64,000 nt of DNA from Filosporella fistucella (GCA_030077755.1 JAQJZZ010000021.1:868001-932000); one strand, 5' to 3'; positions 1 to 12,671 are shown, numbered from the stretch's first letter. Notes: generated from the letters alone by a model not told the origin. A program made the numbers and translations.

Positions 1-1104
1 GGATTGATCCCGAGGTCAATATCCATACGAATAATCTTGGCATCGCAACACATCTACAGACATAGATAAACCTAATGAACCAGCATTTGAAGACCACAAA
101 GAAGCGACTCTCGGTCGACGAGGATGACAGATTCAAATAATTTAACATAGTCTCTAAAACTTCGAGCCTCTCTGAAAAGGAGAAGACGGCCCCGGCACTA
201 CTGTAAAATGACTGCTATACTGCTTGCTCATTTATGACCATTTCCAATCGTCGGAGGGACCTTATTCCCGCATAAATCCTCTCACGGTATGAATGCTCAA
301 TTGCAATCTAAGCGCCTCATCTGATTATAACTTCTCTCCAGCGCTGTCAATCTGGAACTGGAAATTCGTTTCGTTCCTCAAACATTTTCACATCGCCAAC
401 CACTCTAACAGCAACTTATTACCACTTACATTCCTTCACACACTATCTACAACGTTCCAGTCTATCAATTAAGTAACATACTGAAGCCGTATTTATCAGA
501 CTTGAGTTACATTATTCAAAAGCTCACCATCCTAATAGTGAGGTCTTGGTCGTTATGCCGAGTCCACTAAGCGAGTGGAGAAGGGGGGAACACGCTGCAG
601 CAGCCGAGGTTTGTTGATAGGGTGCTAAAGGATCATGTCCGTCCACCAATTACGAGCCATTAAGTTCGTGCTGCGAGACATCATGTTGTTGCACCTGCTA
701 TTTCAGCATCGAAAACTACCGTATCGGCCGGGTTTAAATATATCATTTAGACGTTGTCAAGTCAGATAGAGAGGTAAAAGGAAAGAAGTAGGAGTAAGGC
801 GTACGAGTACTGGAAAATCTTATTGAGTGGCTGCATTGGTAAACCCCATCTCTTTATCCTTTTTGTTATTTTGATGTGATTCAAATGCTATAAATGCCGA
901 CGAGTTATATCGCTTTGTAAGTTGAGGGGCTTGTAACCAGTAGTTCAAGCAGACTATATGACTTGTGAGAATCCTTAGAATTTGAAACGAGGTCCAACAA
1001 GGAAATTAAGAGCAGCCCACGAGATGGAGTCGGTTACAAGATATGTAGCCAAATGTATTGATTTCTCCCTTAACATGATATATATACATCCAAGCATCCT
1101 CTTG
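1..1104. other. left-edge intergenic sequence, no gene seen
   Basis: No reading frame of convincing length or composition, no tRNA-like A/B boxes and no recognisable repeat family were seen. The last part is presumably the 3' flank of the leftward membrane-protein gene that ends at 1105. Confidence 0.5.
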
Positions 1105-4100
1105 CTACGAAATTCTTGCCTCTGAAGCAGGCATGGAGCCCCCAGAAACTAGTGTTCCACTTTTAGATGCATCGCTCAAACTTTCCCTTGCAGATTGCAA
1201 GTACACCATTTGAATCCCATACACAGCTTCACTATTCGCATTTTTAGTTCTCATCCAGCCCATCCTGAACGCTACATTTCTCTCTAATAACCCCGCTTTT
1301 TTCGCAATCTCATTGACGTCGATAGTATCATCGTCGTTTATATCACATCTAGAAAGCATTTCCAATATATTAGAATCAGCAAGCAAACTCGCTACAGCCG
1401 CGATACTGCATGGGTTCTTAGGGATGATTTTACGAGTGTCCATTAAGATAGCAGCGAGTATCGCGCAGAGTAGCATAGCAGCCAGTAAACCTTCCAGTAT
1501 TCTGGTAGAGGTAGCGTCTTGCATGACACGAAGGCGATTGAGATCCGTGATGTTCGCAAGTAGTGGGGGTCCTAACTTCGTGGAATTTGTGGAGATGATT
1601 CGAGTATAGTTACTGAACTGCTGGGCTCGGATCATTTTGTGCACATGAATGATCCGGTCGATTACATCCTGTTCGTGAGCTGGGTCATTGAGGAACTCGA
1701 TTGGAATGCCACCGAGTCCGACGACTGCGGCTGCCCAGAACGTGTCAATTTCATTGTCCCCCACCGTGACGTTTGGTAGATATGCATAGCGGTATTCGAT
1801 GGGAGGAAGGACCGCATTATACGGGGTCGCGCTCGGTTCGTCGGGCGTAGGGCCGTAGTTCTTATCTAAGGTGAGGCCTGGGTAAAGAAGTGTGGTGTTG
1901 ACGTTGACAGTCTCGACGGTCTCATTGCATCCAAGAAATCCAATGTGCTGAACCGTGTCACGACCAAGTTTACCCCACATGAATGTAAAATTTGAACATA
2001 ACGGTCCTCCACCGCCGGAAGCCTTACCAAAGTAGACATCCGGCTGTGCACCCATGTAGAAGGAAACTTGTTGCTGAAAGGAGCTACAAGGACATATCGC
2101 GCAATTTTCAGAGTCTGCTGTGACCAGTAGAGGGTTTTGCATCCAATTGCCGAACCAATCTTTCAAAGGTGAGTTGAATTTAAGTGTGATGTTAATCGTA
2201 TCTTCATGAGATATCCGACATTGTAGCTTAGAACGAAGTGCCGGTACCATCAAGTTGATAGACGCCGATCCAAGAGTGAGATTTTTATTAATAGTCGTTT
2301 TATCATCAGGCAATAAACCTAAGCGCGTTATGGCCAACTCATCATGTGTCCATTCAGGCTCCGACATGTTGCTGTGGATAACTAGACCAAAACTGCTCAA
2401 ACCATAAGTTTCTGTATTCGTCTTTACCTCGCTTTTATTCGATGTGAAATAGCTCTGCTGCTGTATATGAATCGACCAAGTCAACGGGACACTTGTAGAT
2501 ATGAAAACACCACCTGCCACAATTGGAAGGAGTGACCCAATCAATGCTGCTAGAGTGGTGAAAAGTACCGCCCAGTGGCCCGTACTTATTGTCTTGATAA
2601 CAGCAAGTGCAGGTAACGTGTCCAGGAAGTCAACCGTCAACGATTTCGAGAGCGATGTGTATGTCTTGAGTTTTGAGTAAGGGCTCAGACATTGTGTCGA
2701 GAAGTCTAAAGACGTATATAAGAGGCCCAAGATGACCATGAGAACAACGGGAATATATCTCCACACATAGTGAAGGTAACCTTCAGTGATAGCGTCGCCA
2801 AAACCATCATGTCGTTGTGAGAAATGGAGACAGGTCTCCAGAGCAATTATGCTAGCTAATGTAAAAACGAAGAGAAAGGCACGGCCACTGAGTTTGACTG
2901 TGAATGGTTCCCAGCTCGGCAGCGAACCCTTTTCTCTTACAGAAGAAGTGTTCTGCTTCTGCTCGTGAAAATTGGCATGGATTTCGAACTGAGATGCAGC
3001 GCCGTCAGATGTGTGAAACGTGTTCGCTCCAAGCCTACCATACATGCCATGAGTACCCAACATTCCCGATCCTCTTAGAAGAGAGACGAAGTGGACACTA
3101 TCACGTAGGATGGCAGCCAGACCAAGAATTGATACTGGATTGGTGGTTGCTAGCGCTTTTCTGGAGATAAGCATGAGCATCGCCACACAGAGGACAATGT
3201 TGATAGCTAGTGCTGTTTCGATAACCCTTGTCGCCAGGAGACCGACAAAAACTCGATTTTCGTGAATGACAGCTGAGCCTAGCAAGTGCGCTTGCTCTTC
3301 TTTCAGTAATGACTTTGCAGCAATCTGTGCTGTGATAGCACCATAATAGCGATTCGCTACAATTTCAAGTGTACCTCTATTGTAGAGGTCGCTCAATTCC
3401 GGCTTTGACTCGCGGTAAAGACGGAGACCTTGGGTAATCTGATTGTCAATGTTTATTGAGACATTTGGATATGGATCTTGACCTCGGAGCATATTTGTAC
3501 CAACGAAGCCCGTTACGACTGCCGTCTGTGCGTCCATGATATCCCATGCAGAGATTCCGTCAAGTGTCCAATTGTTACTAGGTTTCAGAACGGTCTCGAG
3601 CTGCGCGAGCGAACTTGTGCCCGTGCTATTCATCGTCGCGACTATTTTACTCATCGAGTAAAGAGGTTCACATAACAAGTGAGTGTTATGGTGCAAGGTA
3701 ATATTACCAGTCTCACTCGACATGTTGGTAGGATGAGTAGAATTCGGATCAACGAGATAGTACTCGGTGTGCGATTTGGGCCCTACGAGGGCCTCGCCCG
3801 CCGATAACAATATGCGGCGACTTTCCGTGCCATTCCTACTATCGCAAATTACTGGACGAAAGAGAGACCAGGATTGCGTCGAGTTGAAGTCAATCTTATA
3901 TCCTGATACAAGATCAATCGTGGCATTTGTCACTGTACATGTTGAATCAAAGATCCGTAAACGATCCCTTACAGATGAGTCTATGAGTGACGGATCCTTG
4001 ATTACTTGCAAGTACCAATAATCGACGACAAGATCAGCACGTTCACATGATAGATAGGCATTGAAGCCATCCACGAGTGCTTCGATGACAGATCCTCCCG

Positions 4101-5021
4101 GAACGCTAGTTGCGTTAAAGGTTTGAACGGCAAATTTCTCGTTCGTGCCGATTGGATAAGACAAATTCTTGTAGTTGATGCCACTGAGAACATCCCAAGG
4201 GAGGGACCCAACATTTTTGAGTGCTGTCAGATTTCCATTGAATGTATTGAATGTGGTAATATCAACACCTTCCTTATGAACTTCAATCCTGGCTAGTGAC
4301 ATGAGACCAGTCGAGAAGATAATTATGAGTTTGAAGATGAAAGATCCGAGGATTGCAATTGACACAAGATAGTGTTTATTTCTGGTCGCTGCCCAGAGTG
4401 CGTTTGGCTTCCATGGAGAAATGTAATCAAGGAGTACACTACGTGAGGCAGTTGTGGAGCCCTTCAGCATGGTACTCCACGGTGTACTCTGCTTCGCTTG
4501 GTATTCGATACGTGCCCAGTATGCGGCAACGATGGTAAAGACTACCCAAGTCAGCAATAGATCAAATGTAAGCAATTGAAGAGGGTGAAAAGACCTGCGG
4601 TTGGGCCATAGGTCCAAAGATAGTACAGCCTCTCTTCAGACGAGAGCAGGCCATTTGATCGCTGTGAAGATTGATACAGGATCTCAATGGCGACGAGAAA
4701 TCCAATGAACAGAACCAGAAAACAAGCAATTACTCGTTTACGAAGGTAGGACGGTCGCCATGCCAGCAAGTGCGGACGATTCTCTGAGACGCTAGGACCG
4801 TCTTCATGAAGTTCGGTTTGAATAGGATCGTTTCCAGGAACTGATGAATATCCTCCGACTGGCTTCCTCGGTATGGTGAAAGGTTTTGGTTGAGCACGAT
4901 CGGAGGATTGAATTGGCGTTGGAGAAGTCGATAGAGGAAGAAATGGCTGTTGGAGATGAGCGTGATTTTCAGGCTGCATCGATAAGGTAGCAAGGGCCGC
5001 CATCGTCGTCCGCAGTGTCAT
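1105..5021 (-). CDS. DUF3433-family multi-pass membrane protein
   Basis: Two exons, 4595-5021 and 1105-4541, joined across a 53-nt intron (4542-4594). The splice restores a continuous YGPTA-VFTIVAAYWAR stretch, the pattern I know for DUF3433 proteins, which supports the junction although the donor GTCTTT is not the consensus. The product is about 1287 residues. Residues 1-95 are a hydrophilic, Pro/Ser-rich cytosolic-type lead. Hydrophobic helices follow, with two long loops rich in N-x-S/T sequons; the helix-loop arrangement occurs twice, the tandem layout typical of the family. Near the C-terminus is an aspartate-rich loop resembling an EF-hand (reported separately). Function is unknown for the family; location at the plasma membrane or in the secretory pathway is inference from the sequons. 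The start was taken as the first ATG of the open frame; a second ATG lies seven codons on. No partner gene adjoins it. Confidence 0.85.
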
Positions 5022-7157
5022 TCAACCCACGCCAAACATCAAGATACGCTTTCCTTGGATTCTAACCGGAGAAAGGCATGGAAAGTAAGACCCGCCGTGG
5101 CGCGATAAAAAAGATAAATTAACTTCAAGCAAATAGAGACTGGTGACTTCAAGACATGTCGGTTTCTGAATATCATAATGTAAAGATCCTGCCCGGAGGC
5201 AGGCGCCCATCTCCTCCGATAAGCCTCACCTTCGTTCGCATCCATCATAGATGCAACACTGCATCGCTGGATCTGTTTCATTGGAGCCATGTTCTCGAAG
5301 GATTGCATTGCTTTTGCACGAGTGGTGGGTGTGGGAGAAGCTGTATGGAGAATGCCTCAAAAATCTGCACAGAGATGCATCAAAAGGAAGGTCGGTCCAG
5401 AGGCTCAGCCATACAGCGGCCCGGCCCCCAACTCAGTGAAGTTGTGAAGGATCAAGCGTGCATGAGGCTTCAAAAAAGTTGTGGAGGTGCGGGATGTCTT
5501 GTATCTGGCTGGATTAACTGAGTTGATGTCGTTGAGCCTCATGATGACGAAGTCAAAAAACAGTGGAGGGTGACTCCGCTGAAGTAGAATTGTGCAGGGT
5601 ATAAACATACTCGGGATATGGTAAGCCCATGTGCTGATTTCTTCTCAAATTGTGCAATACCTATCCTTGAAGGGGAGGAAGACAAATATATAAAACTTTC
5701 CTCCCACTTGTCAGCGCTTTCCGATCTCGATTTCTTGGTCATGCGACTAGGAGTGGTCAAAAGTGACTCGAACCCTTTTCACTTGATGAGGCCATATAGA
5801 AACCCAATGCTTGATCCGAGAGTGATATCCGCCACCATTGACCAGAAGCGTTAATAAATAAGCCCAAACATTATTCGGGCTTTAGCTAGAATATATTCTA
5901 AGGTGGGCGCACTTGGACGATGTTTTGGTTAAGGGCCTAGGTAGGGAACCAAATTTTGGCAAAAGCACTGTCACATGACCTAACGCTTGTACCTATAGAA
6001 TAGTACTTTACAAAAGCTTTCCACTGGGGGGCTTAGGGAGCATCTAATAGTATTCAAGTACATCCTAACTAGCAATTCTTGCTAATACCTGAAGGAGTCT
6101 TCTAAGAAGTCCCCTCCTAGGGCTTAGACTATCAAAATTGGTACTCAAGTATACCTAATTATAGGAGCTTCTCGACCTCCACCCCCGGGGGGTCAGCAAA
6201 GCGTCAATTGTTAAAGCTGAGACATCTTGTTGCAAGCAATAGAGAACTTGTATAATAGAAATTAGGGTGAAACAGATCGTGATTCTGGAAATCCAGCTAA
6301 TATCGTTGTTATATCTAAAGAACGCTTTCTATCACATAAATCGAAATAACACACACTATTGCCTACAACGTCGTACGAGGTAATACCAAGACTTCTTCTG
6401 GAATATAAAATTGTATTAAAACCGTCCGATAAAGCCTATAAAGTATAGAGTAGACTTTCCAGTACCCCAATATCACCATCCAATAAAAGTAGTCGATTCA
6501 TCCCAAGGCGGAAACCCAAAGTCGCAATTCCCCATCTGCCTTGGCACAAAAACCAACAATCCCATCAATTGGACGAGTTTCACAAATCTCAAGGTATGAT
6601 GCAGGGTCCAACAGGGAACCCAAAAGCAGTTCACGACAAGCAGGTTAAACGTCTCTCATCCACCCATACAAACACGATACCGACCACACGGTCTCACCCG
6701 CGGCTTCACATGCAACCATAAACTTGATAAACCGTAGTCACTCAAAACGCGGAGACGGGCCTTTTTCCGTAAACCTGTCAAGATTCCATAGGAAAGCATC
6801 GAATACCCCTCTTCTGGAAATCAATCAGTTGACAATTCTTCAATCGCCACACAGAAGGCGAAAAAGAAATACAGAGGAAGGATAAACTGCGCGATGCCGT
6901 ATTTGAGATGAGACGCTCGCGTAGGGCGGATTGCGGGTTGTAGAGTAGGGGAAAAAATATGTTCTAAGATTGGGGTGCGAGGACAACGTGAGTTTTGAGT
7001 AGCGTGTGCCTTGGTTTTTTTCCTGTCGGGAAGCAGGTACTCTTTCAGTTTATCCGCTGGGAAAAGAGTATTAAAGCATTCTACTATCCATCTTTCGTTA
7101 AGTTGCATCGTGAGATATTACTCTCGAAATCAAGAAATCCAGATTCGAGAATTCAGG
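5022..7157. other. 2.1-kb intergenic region with possible old repeat debris
   Basis: No supported gene. Open frames here (for example 5156-5521) lack codon bias, splice support or any recognised motif. The stretch 5860-6470 reads like decayed transposon or LTR sequence: AT-biased, many stops in all frames, and a C-rich/G-rich block near 6180-6200. I could not define ends or a target duplication. The last few hundred bases are the presumed promoter of the ceramidase gene. Confidence 0.4.
5860..6360. repeat. possible degenerate transposable-element or solo-LTR remnant
   Basis: The composition differs from the flanks: short AT-rich stretches alternate with a palindromic C/G run at about 6181-6193, and no coding frame survives. 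The section from about 6215 to 6345 resembles the A-rich ends of fungal LTRs in style only. No terminal TG...CA pair with a direct repeat was found, so this is a weak call. Confidence 0.25.
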
Positions 7158-8628
7158 ATGGGGTTTTCGTGGGAATATAGAGGACATCCGCATACGCCTC
7201 ACTGGGGACCGATTACCTCGCAGGCAAAGTAAGCACTATTTATCTTGACCACGGGATCTTTTGCTAACAGGTTCTAGCTTTTGTGAAGAGGTATGTGTTT
7301 ATCAATGCAGAACCGTTGAAGAAACCGTTACAAACTTTATTACGCTTTGGTCTGCGGAATTGAATCGCCAAGCTGACCCCACTTTAGGATTATATCCTCA
7401 CTGCGTATATCGCTGAAGTCATCAATACAATCACGAATCTCACGTATAGTAAGTCTACTCATTCTACACCTATTTCTTCATTCTCAACGCTTTTCTCGTG
7501 AAATTTGGGAAGCATCACGTGAACTATCAGGAGCTCGCTTTGATCACGGGATGAAGTCCAAGAACGAGGCAAATCGGTAGATGAGAAGCCATGGATGAAA
7601 CAGTCACTAATTCTAAAAATCAGTACTCTACGCATACCATGGCATTAAGAACAACAAGAATCGCAAAGATGCAATTCTTCGCAATTTGCCATATCTCGGT
7701 ATAGCAGGTGTAGGAATCGGCTCTGCAATCTTCCACGCCACTCTCAAAAACTACACACAATGGTGTTCGTCCCTCCCTTCCCCTCCCTTCCTATCACACA
7801 GAACCATCTAACACAAACCCAGGTGACGACCTCTCCATGCTCATCGCCACCGCCACAGTAATCCACCGTGTCTTCACCTTCGACAAAGATCTCACTACGA
7901 CAGTGATAGCAGGAATCGCCATCACGGCCGTAATGACCGCATTCAGTACCTGGCATTGCATCACCGATGAAATCGTAATGCACTCTGTGCTTTTTGGCGT
8001 CATGATCGCTATTGTGGGTATCAAGACACGGTCGATTATTTCGGCGAGAGTGCAGAATAAGGCTGTTAGAGCGGAGGTTAAGAAATTGGCTACTTGGGGC
8101 GCTGGTGAGTTTTGTTTTCGTTTCTTTTGGAATTTGATACGTATGGATGTGGCAGCTAATAGAAAGCAGTTATTTTTGTGTCTGGATTTGCGATTTGGAA
8201 TGTGGATAATGCTATCTGTGGACATTTAACGACTACGAAACGCGCTATTGGCATGCCACTCTCGTTCATTCTGGAACTTCATGGGTGGTGGCATATTTTT
8301 ACAGGAGCTGGTGCTTATATCTGTATGTCTCTCCTCTCATCCACCCATCCTAGCCCTCGTTCTTCATGCCGTTCATACAGGACTAACATCCCCAGTCATC
8401 GCTCTAGTGGAATACCTCACATCAGAAGAAGCTGGCCAGCCACTTGGAGGCCGCTTCGCATGGCCTGTTGGATTAATTGTTGATGGTACAGCTGGGAAGA
8501 GTGAGAAGATTAATGGGGGTGTGAATGGGAATGGGCACGTGAAGGCGAATGGAAATGGACATGCGAAGATGAATGGGAATGGGAATGGGAATGGGAAGAT
8601 GAATGGGAATGGAAAGAAAGTTGTGTAA
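7158..8628 (+). CDS. alkaline ceramidase (YPC1/YDC1/ACER family)
   Basis: Seven exons: 7158-7228, 7278-7290 (a 13-nt microexon), 7388-7448, 7624-7764, 7823-8104, 8170-8322 and 8396-8628, giving 317 residues. All junctions keep frame. The family blocks are visible in order: the WGP near residue 17 and NFCEEDY at about 24-31; N-T-L/I-T-N; the GIGSxxFHATL block with its metal-ligand histidine; a D-E-I-V-M-H block; and ELHGWWH with the two C-terminal histidines. Family members hydrolyse the amide bond of (phyto)ceramide in ER/Golgi membranes and have seven helices and a Zn/Ca-dependent active site. The last ~50 residues are an unusual Asn-Gly-Lys tail coded by AATGGG-type repeats. The weakest junction is exon 4/5, which gives QWCDD where relatives have a QxGDD-like turn. 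Confidence 0.92.
8516..8612 (+). repeat. AATGGG-type hexanucleotide microsatellite inside the ceramidase 3' end
   Basis: Repeats of AATGGG and variants (AATGGA, GCGAATGG) run in frame and encode an (N-G)n tail interrupted by His, Lys and Met. The purest block is 8570-8600. The G-triplets are regularly spaced on the coding strand. Confidence 0.85.
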
Positions 8629-9360
8629 AGGATTTCTATTTTCGCTTTTTTAGTTCTTGTCTATTTATATGTGTTGTAGGACCTAGAAGGAAAGACAGAA
8701 TTTTGAAGAACGATGGACTGAAATTAAATGCAAGAGAAGCATAAGAAGACAAAAATGATACAGGAAAGCTGTAGGGTACAAAAATACAGAGATACAGAGA
8801 TACGGCAATATAGTAGACCATCCACGCTCGAGGCCCAAAATAAATCAGCCCCCAAAAATTAAGGTGTTGAAAATGGCAAAACTCCGGCCTCCCCTCCGAA
8901 CAGGGAGACCTTAGAAACCCTCCGGTGAGGATTTTGAAGCCGGGTGATTTAATTTTTACGTTGACTTTATCGTCTTGTCAACAGACCACTACTCCACATT
9001 TCCATACAGCGATCCTTATGGCCTGGTTACTGGTAGCTTATTCAAGTACTTGTATAGCACAGCACATATCTTACCTTTTAGTCCTGTAGCTTATGATATG
9101 AAAATCAGATGAAGGTAGATTATCGCCACTAGTTGAATGGATCCGATTATTATCCTTGGTGGTAAGAAGCACTAGCTTGTAGATTCCTGGGAAATGGTTT
9201 GAAGCCCTGGAAGTATGGAGTATATTCACTGCAAATATTGCTGCTCACCAAGACTGTACACATCTCAATGCGTTTGACAACTGGGAGCATGTGCATTAGT
9301 ATGCGGCCCAACAGCCATCGATCCTACAACTTCAATACCAACCCGTACCAACACTTCCGC
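8629..9360. other. intergenic region between convergent genes
   Basis: Lies between the 3' ends of the ceramidase (+) and acyltransferase (-) genes. A GC-rich imperfect inverted repeat at about 8880-8945 (CTCCGGCCTCCCC... / ...CCTCCGGTGAGG...) could fold at the RNA level. No gene is supported. Confidence 0.4.
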
Positions 9361-10923
9361 TCATTCGGTATAATCCCATAATCCTTTATCCCTCCTCAAC
9401 CTCTCCATAGCACCTCCCTCCAAAAACACAGTAACATCAACTCCATCCCTTTCCCACCCTTCCTCCCCATTCCCAACCCCCCTAATCCCCTCCATAATTT
9501 CCACCAATCCATCCATTTTTGGCATCACAGCTTCTATATACCTTAATCCCCCTCCATTTACAGAGAAAAATACATCTCTGACTCCGGAATGTATCCAGGT
9601 AGTTAACAACACATGTTCTGTGCCCAGACATGCGCGCCAGAGTCTTTGAGGAGAGTATTCGTATGCCATGTCATGGAGATGGTTTGATAGAGCGGCGGGT
9701 GTGAAGAGGGAGAGATATTTGCGGATTGATGAAGCGAGGGTGGATAATTGGGTTTTAGGGGAAGAAGGGGAGGGGATGAGAAAAGGTATCGCGGCGTGGG
9801 TTATAGGACTACCGAGGAAGGAATCCGGAAGTGGAGGTGAGAGTCTAGAGCGAAGGCCTAGGGTGATATCTAGATATACGGTTGTATCTATAGGTATTTG
9901 TCTGGCGATATTGATTCTAGACCAGATATGTGCTAGTAAAGCATCATGCTTTGATATTTTTATCTCTGGAGATGTAGCGGCGGCGTAGATGTTTCGGATC
10001 AGAGAGGGGGTGAAATGAAATACGTAGTGCGAGACTGGGAGAGAGGTATTCCATTGATACCAGGGGATGGGCGTGCTTGATGAGAGGGGGACAATGGTAT
10101 CGAAATCTGAGGGGATGGAGGGTGGCCAGGCTTGATCTGAAGTAGGTGTATACCAAGAATAACGATGCTGAGGTAGTTTTCGTGCTTGAGAGATGAGGTT
10201 GTGATCAGCTGTGGATATATCGATATTCCCTCCTGCAGCTGCATCTAATAGTTGAGGGTTGAATACTGGTGCTAGAACAGGGAGAGTCTCTGTAGTAAGC
10301 ATAGCTCTACTTGTCGCAGACCAATCTTTTGCGAATTGAGAGAGGGAGATGGCGTCTGCAAGACAATGAGTTATTTCTATCGCTATCGCTGTACTACCAC
10401 ATGCAAATGTAGTGAACTGAACGATAACATTCGGTGCATCTTTCTCGGATGAGATAGCTAGTTTTGTGGCTGGAAGCAGGTCTTTTGTGGGGAGTTTTGA
10501 GGCATCCCATGCTTTTTCTTTCCGTCTAGCTTCTGCACTTGGCAAGAATTCTGAGAGTCGTTTTGCTGATATGGCTGTAAGGAATGGAATCCCAATATCG
10601 GTTTCAGTGTTGTAAGTCACCCATATTCGCCGGTATCGCTCATTATGGTTTCCATCTGTTTTTGCGGTGGCGTATGAAAGACGTCCACACCATGGTCGGT
10701 AGGACTCGAGGGTTTTGGATAGAGAGGATTGGAGATGAGATGAAGTGAGGGCTAGATCTGGGGTGGATGGAGGGTCGTAATACCAGATTGCGGCGCAACG
10801 GGCGAAATTCGCACAGGCGTTGTCCATAATTGAGAGAGGAACGGATTTAGGATCATTTTGAGGCGTTGATGGAAATATTGTAGACGTACTCGTCACTTGG
10901 ACATTGAATGATTGATTTTCCAT
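9361..10923 (-). CDS. BAHD/trichothecene-3-O-acetyltransferase-like acyltransferase (transferase family)
   Basis: A single-exon frame; I start at the ATG at 10921-10923, giving 520 residues, because the typical N-terminal 'V...P..TP......LS.MDN' block begins just after it. An in-frame upstream start at 10992 would add 23 residues. The catalytic HxxxD motif is present as HCLAD (about residues 186-190 of this model). A weak equivalent of the C-terminal structural DFGWG motif is the 'DVFFSVNGGG' stretch. Such enzymes transfer an acyl group from acyl-CoA to an alcohol or amine, usually in secondary metabolism. No biosynthetic core enzyme lies nearby, so the substrate cannot be inferred. The gene is convergent with the ceramidase gene. 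Confidence 0.8.
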   Translation of the reverse strand: MENQSFNVQVTSTSTIFPSTPQNDPKSVPLSIMDNACANFARCAAIWYYDPPSTPDLALTSSHLQSSLSKTLESYRPWCGRLSYATAKTDGNHNERYRRIWVTYNTETDIGIPFLTAISAKRLSEFLPSAEARRKEKAWDASKLPTKDLLPATKLAISSEKDAPNVIVQFTTFACGSTAIAIEITHCLADAISLSQFAKDWSATSRAMLTTETLPVLAPVFNPQLLDAAAGGNIDISTADHNLISQARKLPQHRYSWYTPTSDQAWPPSIPSDFDTIVPLSSSTPIPWYQWNTSLPVSHYVFHFTPSLIRNIYAAATSPEIKISKHDALLAHIWSRINIARQIPIDTTVYLDITLGLRSRLSPPLPDSFLGSPITHAAIPFLIPSPSSPKTQLSTLASSIRKYLSLFTPAALSNHLHDMAYEYSPQRLWRACLGTEHVLLTTWIHSGVRDVFFSVNGGGLRYIEAVMPKMDGLVEIMEGIRGVGNGEEGWERDGVDVTVFLEGGAMERLRRDKGLWDYTE

Positions 10924-11591
10924 CGCAAAAGAAACATAGAATTGATACGAAGAGGGTATAAGAGTGAAAAGTGCTCGTTCTTGAGGGGACACAGGAAACT
11001 TTATAAATATTGCGACGGCAGATACAATGCGACGCTCTGATATCCCCTGGCCACTTCTGGAGTCTAACTACGAGTAAGTAACTCTTCGCATTCGTTTAAA
11101 TTTCATCTTCTGCGTTGCACTTGCATTGAGAATATGACTCTATTCAACTAGAAAATAGGTGACTGTTATAGGTCAATTGAAAATTCATGCGATGAAGTGG
11201 AGGTTGGAAGAGGTGAGCGATAATGAGTCATGTAAGAGAGGCTGTGAGCCCTGAGGGAGCTTGTTTTACAGCCAAGCTGTAGGGGAAAGCTCATGCGTCA
11301 GGGCGGGTTTAAGCTTTGGCTTTACCCCTGAGGCATGATCTAGACCAAAAAGAGTGTGGAAGCAATTGACTTATTGTATGTAAATGTTTGGAAGTTATTT
11401 TGTTTCCTATAAATCTCAGTATGTCCTCCGTGTATTGATCGACGATTCCCTTTTAAGCCCTCAAAATTTGATTTAAATGTCTCATCCGCACCCCTCCACA
11501 TCCATCAACCCCACTACACCCATCATTCATCCCGCCCCCTTTCTCCAAAAACCTCAATCTCTTCCCTTCAAACCCAACAAGAATATCACTC
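10924..11591. other. intergenic region
   Basis: Contains the presumed promoter of the acyltransferase gene and the 3' flank of the deaminase gene. No supported gene or structural RNA was seen. Confidence 0.4.
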
Positions 11592-12266
11592 CTACCTAGT
11601 CCCCTTCCAATAAACATCACTCTCCTCCACAACCACGCTATCCATCCCCTCCACCGGCCCAATAACCTCAACATCTTTCTGCTGATCCAGCAAAATATCT
11701 CTAGTATGCCATTTCATAGTGAAATTCTCTTTATTCCCCGGTCCCGTCAAAACAGCTAATTGTTCATTCGTAGCTGCGTAAATGACTCTGCCTATATGTG
11801 CCCAGTAGATCGTAGCTATAATCTGTATTAGATGTTGAATAGGGAGGGAAAAGGGGAAGGTACCGGAACACATGGCGCATGGCTCCCACGTAGATACTAG
11901 AGTGCATGTCCAGAGGTATTCTTTGGAGTAATGGCTATATGCTAATCTTGCCAAGGAACTCTGAGATTCATCAGTTTCCTTATATCACTTCTCTCTTTCC
12001 CCTGCTTTGTAAATATATTATTCACATACCTCAGCATGATTCACCTGATCTACACTCTGATGCATAAGCAACACAGTCTCATTATCTGGTCCTATCAAAC
12101 ATGCTGCAAAAGGTCTTTTGCCAAATGTTACGGCTCGTCGTTGGATGCCGAGACAGACGGTTATGGCTGCGTCAATTTGGGACTTTGTGATAGGTGTGCG
12201 GGGTGGAAAGAGATGGGGGGCGATTTGTTGGGCGGCGGAGGAGGTGAGGGCTGATTCTCCGGACAT
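11592..12266 (-). CDS. cytidine/deoxycytidylate-type zinc deaminase
   Basis: Three exons, 12030-12266, 11864-11960 and 11592-11815, with introns of 69 and 48 nt, give 185 residues. Splicing creates the zinc-site motifs: H77-A-E79 (His ligand and catalytic Glu) straddles the end of exon 1, and P106-C107-A-M-C110 (two Cys ligands) lies in exon 2. Exon 3 supplies the 'IYWAHIGRVIYAA' strand typical of the superfamily. The fold converts an amino group on a nucleobase or nucleoside to a keto group with release of ammonia. The size and the HAE...PCAMC arrangement fit the nucleoside/base deaminase (cytosine deaminase, guanine deaminase, tRNA deaminase subunit) branch; I cannot say which substrate. 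It has no signal peptide or membrane segment, so it is probably cytosolic. A kelch protein gene lies upstream on the same strand. Confidence 0.85.
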
Positions 12267-12671
12267 TTTTAGGGTTTGGGGGGTTGGAAGGCGGTATTAA
12301 AGGGGTATGATGTTTTAGGGGAGACTGGAGGGTTAATTGTGAGGATTGTAGGGGTTGATGGTAAGAAGGAAATGATTTGGATTGATAGAAAGATGTACGG
12401 GAATGAGAACGGGGGACCTGCAACTGTTTTTCTGCTAATGTATGATAGATCCAGATATACGGACATGACAGGAATGCTGCAGGTCTTTCGCCGGATACCT
12501 AGCTTGTTGATGGTGCTAATAGTTTATCAACAAGAGTGGGAGAGTCGAGATAATCTATTCCGCACCAAAATAGGCGACTACCGATGAAGATATCAAGAGT
12601 GGAAGTGCAGTAGACAAAAGAACGGATTGTTTTACAATTTGGTATCTACACTCATCTATTCGATCTCAATC
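12267..12671. other. short intergenic region between two leftward genes
   Basis: About 400 bp between the deaminase start and the kelch-gene stop. No gene is supported; small frames on both strands overlap each other and lack conserved features. Confidence 0.4.

Noticed and set aside
5156..5521. 121-codon forward frame
   Set aside because: No motif, overlaps another frame of similar quality on the other strand, and no splice partners were found.
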